Part shown: in pieces, positions 12,257 to 22,100 of the stretch
Layout of the letters: every line of letters begins with the position of its first letter
How positions within the stretch are numbered: the first letter of the stretch is position 1
NCBI GenBank assembly: GCA_032719365.1
Contig: CM064874.1
Coordinates: forward strand, 42,434,271-42,498,270
Direction: 5' to 3'
Length of the DNA stretch: 64,000 bases
DNA from: Prinsepia uniflora
Taxonomy: Eukaryota; Streptophyta; Magnoliopsida; Rosales; Rosaceae
Position numbers and translations under genes: made by a program
The notes under the pieces: generated by a model
Told to the model about the DNA's origin: nothing
Seen by the model: only the letters and a program-made list of their open reading frames with translations
Databases searched by the model: none

Positions 12257-13037
12257 GGGAGCAGGGTCATCCCGCACTAATCCCGAGGGGGATTGGGATG
12301 GGTCCTGTCACCTGCTCTCTGGCTTGCTTTGCAATCAGCAATGCCACATCAATCTCAGGCTTCACTGCATTCAAAATTGCTTTAAGAACCTGCTATGTCT
12401 TCTCATACATAGTCGAACCCGTTCGCTGAATTTGATTAACTATCAACTCCACCTACCAATTTAAGAAAAAAAGATGGCAACTTTGAAGAATTGACGACAA
12501 CTCAGGTTGAAAAAAAGAAGTAAAATGCATATGATTACAAATACCTAAGTGAGGGAAGAGACAATTTGGTCTGCGGAGAGGCTAAAAGCCTAGGCTTCAA
12601 AATGGGAGGTGAAAAAGCATGAATATCTTCGACTGGAAAAGCCAATTATTGAGAACTTGAGATTAGGGTTTGGGAGTTTGAATGTGAATGTAAGAAATTA
12701 AAAATTTAGAACAATTGAGAGTTTGAGATTGAATGAAATTGATATTTAACCCTGGAACATTGAAACCCTACACCTTGTTCTTGGAACTTTGAAGGAGACT
12801 CTCTTTCCGCTCCCCCCTCCTTCGTATCCTTCGTCTGAATTATCATTCATCCCCTTTTTTAACATAAAAATAAAAGACTTAATTTTGGGCCCTCTAACAT
12901 CTTTGGGCCCTGGACCTGTGCCACTCCTGCCCCCTTGAAGGCTGGTTGTACTTGAGCGTGATTTGGTATGGTTCGATATAAAGGTAATAGCGGAATCGCA
13001 ATTAATTTTAATTGGTTTGGTATGGTACAATACTCAA

Positions 13038-13600
13038 AATGTAAAATTGATACTAGGGTACCACTAAGCCAGTGATACCATACTGATAGTGGTATCGTGC
13101 CCACCAGGGTAGCACTCATACACCCATCAAGGTAGCGCTCAGTCAGTGATACCATGCCATCAAGGTGATGCCCAACAAGGGGTATCATGCTACCAGGGTA
13201 GCGCTCATACACCTATCAGGGTACCACTCACCCGGTACTACTCACCCGATACCACTCACTTGGTACCACTCAGCCGCCCAGTTGACATGTTGTCTGCCCC
13301 TATAAATTGTGCATCACACCTCCTCATACACATCTGTAAAGTAGGGGGTAGGTGTCACCCCTTTCCATGGTGCACAAAGTCTCCCTCAAAAACTCCCCTC
13401 ATTATCCTAAGAGACTTGGGGTAGAGAGATACCAACTCTCAAGACCAGGTGTCACTCATCAGCTGGTCTCCTCAAATGGCACAAGTTCCCAGACAGATGG
13501 TACCACTGTCCTACGACTGGTACCACTCTACCCCACGACTGATACCACTATTTTTCGACGGGTACCATTACTCGGACAGATGAGGTAGCACTCTCTTTTC
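13038..13600. repeat. Degenerate minisatellite of GGTACCACTC-like motifs
   Basis: Between 13038 and 13275, and again at 13480-13600, variants of a ggtaccactc/agtgatacca word recur every ~12-30 bp (for example gggtaccactaag, ggtaccactcacc, ggtactactcacc, cgataccactcac, tggtaccactcag). Open frames across it are unspecific. Two cctataaa words (near 13300 and 13601) could be promoter-like boxes of an old LTR, but no LTR ends were found. Between 12647 and 14944 nothing else is recognised. Confidence 0.6.
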
Positions 13601-13695
13601 CTCTATAAATACTCCTCCACTTCCATCATATGTTCCTAACTTCAAGTAAGCACATAAACTATGTCAAAATACATAGCACTCTCTTTTCCTCTATA
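13587..13695 (+). repeat. 21-bp exact direct repeat around a TATA-like word
   Basis: A 21-bp string beginning agcactctc and ending cctctata occurs at 13587-13607 and again at 13675-13695. The first copy continues as ctataaatac, a TATA-box-like sequence; the second continues as cacacac. This may be a duplicated promoter fragment of a decayed element; its function is unknown. Confidence 0.6.
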
Positions 13696-14944
13696 CACAC
13701 ATATTCTTTGCCTTCTCTCTAAACATATATTTACTTAGGCATCGGATCAAGTGGCCATAGCCACACCGGCTCCCAAGCTTGATACCCTTTCCCCTTCTTT
13801 TATCTTACTTAATTTCTCCTAGGTATTTTGATATGAGATGAAAAATGACCCACTCACACGGAAGGACTCGGGGGCTTACATTTTAAAAAACCTTTCATCA
13901 TCGGAAGAGGAATTCAACCCCTCATTCACTGAACGTAGAAGATGTCCCATCTCCCGTAGGACCCTGAAGTTGTCGGGTCCAACCCACCAGTCAATAGGCT
14001 TTTTACCCCTTTAACTTTTTCTTTTTTTCCCAGGAAAAAAAAGGACCAATACTGCTCATACAACAGCACAACCTCCAGGAGAATTGGAAAAGTTTTGTGC
14101 ATCATCGACAGTCGAGACTCCACATATTAATTTGATAGTATCCTATGCTAAATTGATTTTTTTTTGTCTTCTACAAATAAATGAAAAATATAAACAAAGC
14201 TACGCAGATTTTACTTAGCTCTATGTCGGCAAGCATGGTAAGGTAAAAAACAAAATCACACAAAATACCAGCAACTTCTGCAGAATTATTGCACGTCTTT
14301 TGTATTTTTATTTATTCTATTTTATTTTTATCTTCTTATTTGTTCCTCTGGAATTTGTTTCGTTGTCACGGGGCCTCTGAAGACTACTTGCAAAATATGG
14401 CTCTTTCCTTTCTCTCTACCGACAGACAGCTACTAATGAAGTAACATTTTCATTTCAAACCTAACATTATAATTACAAATTCCCCAACCCTAAAAATTAA
14501 CAACTAAGACCGAAAAAATTCCAACCCATAACTAAAATTACCGTATCCACATTCAAAATTTCAATCAGTAAAGTCTCAAGTAAAAAAATATGGATTCATC
14601 GCATATAGTTTAAGATTGAGCCTTCAATTTCGAAATCCGCACAAAACATAATGATTAAATCTTAAGTCATGAGCTATAAAAACTCTAAATTCTAGACTTT
14701 TAAATCTTTAGATAACATCCTTGATTTTTTAGAGATAAAATCACAATTATAAACATTTGCCTTTTGCCCTTAGCAATTAACACCACCCGTCCTCTATGAG
14801 TATACAAATAAAGTCACAATTTAAAAAAATAATAATAATAAATTTGTTCTTAACTGTAAGAAAACAAATTTGATTGTCATTTTATATAAAATTGATTACA
14901 ATTATAGCTTTTTCAAAAAAAAAAAAAAAAACAAATATTGTATA

Positions 14945-15170
14945 ACCACAACAGATTGGCTCAATGGTTAGGGCGTTCCCAGATCTGGTATGCTCCCAGT
15001 TAATCATGAGTTTGATTCCCCCTATGTTATATCCTGATTATAACTAGACGACCAAAAATGCTAAAAAGTTGTTTGTGTGGTGACTAGGGGGAGGGCAAAC
15101 TCAAGACCAAGTAGTATGGAATATGCCCAATGCCATATGCCTAATCTCTTTATGGCATTTTTTTTAATTA
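14945..15170 (+). mobile_element. tRNA-derived SINE (probable)
   Basis: A tRNA-like head carries an A box TGGCTCAATGG (14957-14967) that fits the Pol III A-box consensus, and 43 bases later a B-box-like word GTTTGATTC (15010-15018) that differs at one position. The downstream body (tgactagggggagggcaaac) has no coding capacity and ends near a T-rich stretch at 15160. The head cannot be a working tRNA: the acceptor and anticodon stems do not pair. Target duplications were not clear. Confidence 0.55.
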
Positions 15171-16170
15171 AAAACATGAAATTGGAATTACTCCAATTCC
15201 TAACTTATGCCTTTACTGAATCATGGGCACGTCATCAACCCTTGTAACTCTTCTGATTCCAATTTGCTTTACTTTGTGCAAGCTCAAACCACATGGCAGT
15301 ATCTACCAAATGAAATGGAAGGTACTCTTAGATAATATAGTTAATATTTGATGAGTAAAATTGGGTTCAATTGAATAAGTTCGCTCTCTAAGTTTAATGT
15401 ATTTTGAATCTAAAGATGGGTGCGGTTTCATTATAAAATGATTAGATAAGATTAGCACTAAAAGGAAACTTCATTTTCTAATCCTACTATTTAAAATGAA
15501 TTGGATTAGAGGAAGGATCACTAATAAAGAGTATGATACAAGAAGCTAATGTAAGATGCAGCTAGAAGAAAGCTTAATTTCCTGCATCATCCGAGGCTTA
15601 TATGAACTGGTCCAACTGGATACCATTCTAGTCATATAAATACAATCGAAATATTAGTATAAATGTTTCTGCATGCTACTATTAACTACCATTCATCAAC
15701 TAAATTACCTACAACTAAAATCACCAAAAAGAAAGCAAATCATCTACTTACAAAAATTTCCAAAAAGAAGCTTCCCATAAAAATACACACTTCCAAAATG
15801 AATTTATAAAACAAAATGTGTCCTCCACTTCAGATTAAGCACAGATTTGGAGTCAGTAAACCCACTAGCTCCAAGCCAAATTCATGAAAGATACAAATGA
15901 CTCCGAGCCAATAGTACAGAGATCCTAAGTCAATGCAGAGTATGAAACTAGAACGATTTCATGGTTCCATACTTCCATGGTACTTACGGTGACAGTACAC
16001 TTGGGGTTCTGGGCTTTTAAAAGAACATGACATTTCCATCTTTACAAAGTATATTGCATATCAAACTTAAAGATTCTATGCTACAGTAGACTGTAAATTG
16101 GAAAATATAATCGTGCTGAAGCAGTAATGTGGAAAAAAAAAAATTTAAATGAGTGTCGATACAACCTGAC
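15171..16170. other. Intergenic and 3' flank of the EDR2-like gene
   Basis: AT-rich sequence with no further gene recognised. The proximal part (about 15800-16170) is the likely 3' UTR of the minus-strand EDR2-like gene. Confidence 0.5.
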
Positions 16171-18420
16171 TCAGACCTCCAAATGCACTGCAGAGTCGAG
16201 CTTCACACGATTGAGTCGAACAGTCCCAAGAATGTACTCAGGCAATTCTGCTTCCTCCTTTGCTTCTATCAAAATGGCAAGGTCAACCACTATGCTTGTG
16301 ACGTAACCGAGGACCAGTCCGATGATACTCTTTGCCACGGAGGATGATCCTATGTCCACATCAATCTCTAGGAAATTCTCTTGTCTGAGATATTTGCAGG
16401 ACACAGCTTTCCCCAGTAAGCAAGCTTTTGTTCCAACAGCACGCTTGACCATCCAATATCCTTCAGCAATACTTGGAATTAACTTTAATCTTGCATCCCG
16501 AAACATGTCATTCCCATCCACAAACTTAGCAAACAAAGAATTTGGTTTGGGAGGTCTGTCAGAAGCGTAGTAAAGTACCAAGCTATAATTAGGTTTCGCT
16601 GGAACCTGGAGATTAAAGATCAGTACAAATGGAAGCTTCTTTCCAGCTTCTGACTGGATTAGGCACCTGGGATGCAGTGCAAACCTATCTGTGGTTTTAT
16701 CAACTTTAAACCAATCCACTGCTATGAGCTTGAGAAGGGGATCTCCTCCCATTACCTTGGAATTGTCATTTAGGTAGTTCTTTCCTCTGATCATAAATCC
16801 CGAACCACTCGGAGATGTCCAACAGTTTGTGTCAGCCTCATCCTTCCCTTTGCGGAAAGAACCAGGGAACTGGCTGATATCAATATTGATAGGAGCCACT
16901 TTGGAATCCAATTCTTTAATAGCATCTGCCGCTGAAGCTCGCTTCAAAGCTAAGCTGGCGATGGCCCATGCAACATTCTTCAGTCTCACTTTTGCCTCCT
17001 TATTGGCACGATCTTCACTGTCACTTTCTTCATCAGAAGATGAAGAGCCAGAAGACATTGCATCATAAAACTCATCCTTCACTGCCTCCGCTTCATTTTC
17101 AGAGTTGGAAACGGAAACTTCAGATAACTTCGATTGGATAACTGAAGCAGAAGACTTAAATTTCAGTGCAGGATTTGCTCCAATATAATCCTTCAGACCT
17201 GCCACTTGGCACAACAATGCATAAGGTACACTCTTGTCAAATTTTGAGAAGTAATCTTTTTTCCATTTCCACCAGCCCACAGAACTTATCTCCACCGTTT
17301 GTGTTACAAGACATCTTGGAGTATTTGAACCCATGGACGTGCTCAAATTTCTAATCTCCCAACTAGATGGATTTATTTTTGTACGATGATATCCAGTCCT
17401 CCGGGGCTTCTTTTTATGCACAGCTGGGAATTGCAAGACTGTATATGTTCCATCTTGTCCCCGGAACCACTGCCTAGAAAAGAGAAAATCTTTCTTGGAA
17501 TTCCACCGAGAAAGATACATAGGACTAACTGTTCCATAGACAACGTCATAGTATCCATCATAAGAATCTATCAGCTCTAGATCACCAGTCAGCATATCCC
17601 ACTCATATCTCTGATGCCGGTCAAGGTTTAGAATCACTTCAAAAGCAGTATCTGCACTTGCATCAATAACGCCAACTGCCTTGACAATAACACCTTTACC
17701 ACTCTCAGTGTTGGCAATATCTTGAAAGATTCTAACACCATTAACCGTTCGCACACATTTCCACTCATATGCCTCAATTGCATCTCCAAAGTGTGTCTGA
17801 AAGTAACCGTCTGTGGCAGCATTCCCACCCAAGCTTGAGGATTGGCGCAAAAGTGTTTCCGGGCCTTGCCCAATTTTTACAAGCCTTTTCAATCCACGTG
17901 CATAGTGCCTTACTCTAGGTCGATGTCCCTCAAGATCGATCTCTTCTTCCATGCTCAATTTTTTTCTAGCACTAGTTTCCGTGGAAAGCTCGTACTCAGC
18001 CTGTTGCTTGGCCTGATCAAATGCCTCCATCCATTTCTGGGCTTCTCCAGCCGTAGCACAAGCAATTTCCCCCTTTTTTGTTTCATCCAATCGATTATAA
18101 AACTTTAGGACATATATATCCCAACCCTTACCTCCATGGTTGACCTTTCTCCGTCCGAGCTCCTCTACCATCAGTGTAGGCCCAACTGTACCCCTCCGGA
18201 TGGGTCTAATTCCAGGATTCTCATGGGGATCACGCTTATACATCTCAACATACTTGCCCCGAATGAAGAGAAACCGGAGGTGACAATACTCATGCCCTAC
18301 CTTGTTCACACCCAGATGATACACCCACCCAAAATACTCAAACATTCCTCCTCCACCAACACTTCTACCGCTATGCACTGACCCATCCCTGTCCGACCCT
18401 TCACTCCCAAACGTATCCAT
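16171..18420 (-). CDS. EDR2-like protein with PH, START and DUF1336 domains, single coding exon
   Basis: One uninterrupted frame encodes 749 residues. A PH domain lies at ~25-140 (MFEYFGWVYHLG), a START lipid-binding domain at ~190-400 (YEWDMLTGDLELIDSYDGYY, QTVEISSVGWWKWKK), a Ser/Asp-rich linker at ~440-465 (SGSSSSDEESDSED), and an EDR2_C/DUF1336 domain at ~500-740 (NCWTSPSGSGFMIRGKNY, VDIGSSSVAKSIIGLVLGYV). Arabidopsis EDR2 binds phosphoinositides and restrains cell death; a similar membrane-lipid role here is inferred from domains only. The ATG at 18420 directly follows a TTTTGCAG splice acceptor, so that start is preferred over an in-frame TTG two codons upstream. Arabidopsis family members have about 20 introns, so an intronless CDS suggests a retrocopy. 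The frame is intact. Confidence 0.93.
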   Translation of the reverse strand: MDTFGSEGSDRDGSVHSGRSVGGGGMFEYFGWVYHLGVNKVGHEYCHLRFLFIRGKYVEMYKRDPHENPGIRPIRRGTVGPTLMVEELGRRKVNHGGKGWDIYVLKFYNRLDETKKGEIACATAGEAQKWMEAFDQAKQQAEYELSTETSARKKLSMEEEIDLEGHRPRVRHYARGLKRLVKIGQGPETLLRQSSSLGGNAATDGYFQTHFGDAIEAYEWKCVRTVNGVRIFQDIANTESGKGVIVKAVGVIDASADTAFEVILNLDRHQRYEWDMLTGDLELIDSYDGYYDVVYGTVSPMYLSRWNSKKDFLFSRQWFRGQDGTYTVLQFPAVHKKKPRRTGYHRTKINPSSWEIRNLSTSMGSNTPRCLVTQTVEISSVGWWKWKKDYFSKFDKSVPYALLCQVAGLKDYIGANPALKFKSSASVIQSKLSEVSVSNSENEAEAVKDEFYDAMSSGSSSSDEESDSEDRANKEAKVRLKNVAWAIASLALKRASAADAIKELDSKVAPINIDISQFPGSFRKGKDEADTNCWTSPSGSGFMIRGKNYLNDNSKVMGGDPLLKLIAVDWFKVDKTTDRFALHPRCLIQSEAGKKLPFVLIFNLQVPAKPNYSLVLYYASDRPPKPNSLFAKFVDGNDMFRDARLKLIPSIAEGYWMVKRAVGTKACLLGKAVSCKYLRQENFLEIDVDIGSSSVAKSIIGLVLGYVTSIVVDLAILIEAKEEAELPEYILGTVRLNRVKLDSAVHLEV

Positions 18421-18759
18421 CTGCAAAAGCTACGATATTCTCATTCAGAGCTAAATATTCATTCATATACAGAGCAAAATAAGCAGAAACTCCAAGAAAA
18501 TAAGCTGCGAAAATGCTTATTCGGAGCTAAATTAATCATCGGCTAACACAAAGGCAAATAAATCTAAACCAATCCGATTACATCATAACCTAATCGACAT
18601 TATCAGTTTATCAAGGCAGAAAATGAAAACGATCAAGGAAAACAAATACCAAGAGCAAAATACACGCGGTACGTGAAGATCAAAGTTCCATTCCTAATTT
18701 CTTTTTCTCAGATAAACCAAACAGAGCATAACAGTACGAAATAAAGAACTGTGATGTAC
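18421..18759 (-). other. Probable 5' UTR intron of the EDR2-like gene (339 bp)
   Basis: On the minus strand a donor CAG|GTACATC (exon ends at 18760) and an acceptor TTTTGCAG (just before the ATG at 18420) bound an AT-rich 339-bp interval. It would put the non-coding leader in a separate first exon. This is inferred from splice signals only. Confidence 0.65.
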
Positions 18760-19148
18760 CTGATCTTTCTCGTTGCGGCGTCGTCGGCTATAGTTGGTGA
18801 GCAAAGCTGGTAGGATTGACTGATTTTAATGACAGCAATGTGGACACTCTTGAAGCTGAGATAACAAGAGCCACACATGCGGACAGTTGCATTTTATACT
18901 ATATCTGGCTCATCATATAGTAATAGAAAAGTACTTCCGAATAGAAGGGGTGGTTTCGTCAATTCAAGTTACTCCTTTTTTGTCCGAAAGAAGAAAGTAA
19001 ACAAGGGTTTTGTTTACGAGGGGCTTTGAAGCACAAGAAAACATGAAAAATCCCAACTCCAGATTTCGAGTTTCACAGCAATGGCGGTTTTGTTGAATTA
19101 ATTTCCGCTTTTTGACAACGGTCTCAGTCTACTCGCAGCCATAATAAA
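18760..19148. promoter_or_regulatory. Shared head-to-head promoter region, EDR2-like and LON1
   Basis: The two genes are transcribed outward from this ~390-bp interval. A TATA box (TATAAAA on the minus strand) lies at 18892-18898, placing the EDR2-like start near 18860 and its leader exon at about 18760-18860. No clear TATA box precedes LON1, as is common for housekeeping organelle genes. Co-regulation is possible but not shown. Confidence 0.6.
18892..18898 (-). promoter_or_regulatory. TATA box of the EDR2-like gene
   Basis: The minus strand reads AGTATAAAATG, a good plant TATA box, about 130 bp upstream of the leader splice donor and within the gap between the two divergent genes. Confidence 0.55.
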
Positions 19149-22100
19149 ATGCTGAAGCTTCTCTCGTCCTCTTCATCATGCCTTCAAGGCCGATTACACA
19201 GTCTCCGCCCGGGCCCCACCGATCTTGCCTCGCCGGTTCTCCGAGTTCTCGGCTCCCTCACGGGATTGACTCGGCCAAGCCCTAGCTCGACTCGTCAAGC
19301 ATTCTTTTGCTCGGATGCTACCGACGGGTCCGATCAGGTTGTGGAAATTGAGTTCAAGGGGTCGGGGGCTGAGGAGGCCGAGTCCAAATCCTCGTCAGCC
19401 ATTGTGTCCACGAATCCTCGACCCGAAGACTATCTTACGGTTGGTTGGATTTGTAACTTTACATTTGCTTTGTGGTCTATTTGGATTCTGAGAAAATGGT
19501 GAAACATATAAGAAATGTCTTTTCGCTACTTTTCCACTATAGTTTGCCAGATGTCCCTGGTGGATTTTTCCAGTGTTAATATTTTGTTCCTCTATATTTT
19601 CCGGGCCAGGTTTTAGCTTTGCCATTGCCGCATAGACCACTCTTTCCGGGGTTCTACATGCCAATTTATGTGAAGGTACATGACCATGAGTTGCTGTTAT
19701 AGTTCGCAATTTATTTCGTTGTTGTTTCAATTTCGTAGCTGCTGTTACTGAAAGGTTTTATGCAAGCTTAAGTAATGTCAAGTTTAAGTTACGCAGGTTT
19801 AACCTCCTTTTTTTAATTTTTTTTTTCATTATGTGGTTTAACTTGGAGGCTATGAAGGGGATTGAAATTAAGTAATGTATTGCCTTTTATAGGATCCTAA
19901 ATTATTAGCAGCTTTACAAGAAAGCCGAAAACGGCAAGCTCCATATGCAGGTGCTTTCCTTCTCAAGGATGAACCAGGGACTGATCCAAGTTTGGTATCA
20001 GGTTCAGAAACAGATAAAAACATACATGAATTGAAAGGGAAAGAGTTGTTTAATCGTCTAAATGAAGTTGGCACACTTGCCCAGGTATCTTTGGTTTCGA
20101 GTTTCATTTGCCTTTTATTTTGTGGAATCTCTTAGTAGATAGGATTGGAAATGTCCTCTCAAATTTTGATGTTGCAGTTACTTGTATCTTCATATATCAG
20201 ATTTCCAGCATCCAAGGAGACCAAGTAGTCCTTATTGGTCATAGGCGACTTCGAATTACAGAAATGGTGAGTTGAAATAATAAGTAGCTTGAAATTTATC
20301 TAAAGGCTACTTTTTTCATCACCTTCCTCAGATTCATTTACATGCGTTTCCACTAACTCATTAAATCATTTGACTCTCGATGAACAGTTTTCGATTTGAA
20401 GTAGATGCGTCAAGATTTATTTGCATAACATTCATAATATAAATTAGTATCTTAGCTTTTAGATAAAGATTGTTGCACTGAGCAAAATTATGGTTTCTCT
20501 ACAGGTTGATGAAGATCCATTGACTGTAAAAGTTGACCATCTGAAGGCATGTTCATTTTATTTTGTCTCATTCCAAATATCAAGTGTATTCCCATTTATG
20601 ACAGATTTTTCTTAATTTTGTTTTTTCTGACTGGGCTATACTTAATATTGCAGGATAAACCATATAACAAGGATGATGATGTTATAAAGGCAACATCATT
20701 TGAGGTTATATCAACCTTAAGAGAGGTTCTCAAGACTAGTTCCCTTTGGAGAGATCATGTTCAGACATACACTCAGGTTTGTTCTCTTTTCTTCTAGTGT
20801 TGGGATATTTGTTATTCTGTGGATTTTTTGTTTCATCCCCATTTTCTTTGCTCACAAAATCTGCCAAACCTGTGCCATATTCTGCGAAATTAGTATGTGG
20901 CTCATAATTTTACAGCAACGATTGAGTTAGTGAGTGTTTTACATACACGTCTATGTGGTGCCATATTACAATCACTTGGATTTACAACTCCCCCCATTAA
21001 TTTTCTCCTTTATTAAATTTTTGCAGCACATAGGCGATTTTAATTTTCCAAGGTTAGCAGATTTTGGAGCTGCAATATCTGGTGCTAATAAACTGCATTG
21101 CCAGGAAGTGCTTGAAGAGCTAGATGTGAGTATTACTATATGTAAATTATGGTATGGTGGCTCTTTATTACGAAGCTCAAGATTTACGTTTCTTATTTTT
21201 TTTAAACCAATTCGTTTCCAAGAATTGTATGTTCTGAAAAAAGTAAATCTTCACATCCAGTTGTATATTCAAGTTGTAACCAGAAATGCTTTTGAACTCT
21301 TTCATTTTTGCTCAGGTGTATAAACGTTTAAAGCTCACCCTAGAGTTAGTAAAGAAAGAGATAGAAGTCAGCAAGATTCAGGTAAGCAATCCAAATATGC
21401 CTTTGTTTTTGTACTTGAAATCTTTGCTCCATCGTAGTTTGACATTTTTTTGAACTATCCATTATGGCATTCTTAGGAGTCTATTGCAAAAGCAATTGAA
21501 GAGAAGATAAGTGGTGAACAGCGACGTTACTTGTTGAATGAGCAACTTAAAGCCATAAAAAAGGTATTTGTCTCTACATTATAATATGTTTTTTTATGTC
21601 TTGTACTTTGATACTTATTCTTCACTGACAATAATTTATTAAATGATTTTCATTTTGTTGTTGATCTTGCAACAGTTCCTTTATTGTAACCGCGGGCCTT
21701 TATAGATTTTATTTTGCTTGATATATTACAGGAACTGGGATTAGAAACAGATGACAAAACAGCACTTACTGGTTAGTTTTTATTTTCCTTTCTATTTGTA
21801 TGCATGTATACTTTTTGTCATGTAGATTTGTAAGTAGTGTGGTTGAAACCTGTGCATATCATGGATGCATGCACTGCTTAGTGATCATTAGTTCTAATCT
21901 GAATATGATTCAACCATTTATGCAGAACATCACTTATTCTAATTGTTAAATCATGGTAAAGGTAATTGCTGCAACCTTTTCTGATCTTGTGGTGCAGAAA
22001 AATTTAGGGAGAGGCTTGAACCAAACAGGGAAAACTGCCCACCTCATGTTTTGCAAGTTATTGAAGAAGAACTTACAAAGCTGCAGCTGTTGGAGGCCAG

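Larger units (their letters stand above)
9374..12310 (+). mobile_element. Solo gypsy LTR (2937 bp) inserted in the CAS pseudogene
   Basis: It starts TGTAACGACCCGTCCC at 9374 and ends GGGTCCTGTCA at 12310, the same termini as the other gypsy LTRs here. The flanks CATGC (9369-9373) and CCTGC (12311-12315) are a 5-bp target duplication with one difference. There is no internal retroelement sequence, so this is a solo LTR left by LTR-LTR recombination. It holds two diverged copies of the CATAGACAGG motif region (~9573 and ~9742), a hairpin at 9880-9913, three 49-50 bp tandem repeats (11369-11517), several GGGC/GCCC palindromes and a perfect palindrome at 12236-12256. It encodes no protein. Confidence 0.9.
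9150..12646 (-). pseudogene. CAS: Chloroplast calcium-sensing receptor (CAS) pseudogene, split by a solo LTR
   Basis: On the minus strand, coding-like sequence runs 12646-12546, 12452-12311, then across the LTR into 9373-9150. The 12452-12311 part reads like the stroma/thylakoid segment of plant CAS (VNQIQRTGSTMYEKT, then after an in-frame stop VLKAILNAVKPEIDVALLIA). Beyond the LTR come ALKIASLAIFEVSKKAQEA and GSKPILIAAK. This matches the remembered Arabidopsis CAS order (NQVQETGSS, ALKPALDTALPIAKQA, SEASKKAQEAMQSSG, FNAAK). A stretch at 12546-12646 resembles the plastid transit region. GT and AG signals bound a possible 93-bp intron (12453-12545), though the frame across it is not kept. A ~50-bp coding segment is tandemly duplicated (9241-9287 and 9292-9338). 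The membrane and rhodanese-like C-terminus is missing. The DNA is non-functional. Confidence 0.65.

Noticed and set aside
13925..14123. Short frame and motif resembling an LTR primer region (gaagttgtcgggtccaaccc)
   Set aside because: No LTR ends or tRNA-complementary site could be shown; left unassigned.
14945..15030. Possible tRNA gene
   Set aside because: A- and B-box-like words are present, but acceptor and anticodon stems do not pair; a SINE head explains it better.
16829..18381. Several plus-strand open frames over the EDR2-like gene
   Set aside because: All are antisense shadows of a complete PH-START-DUF1336 reading frame and show no family features.
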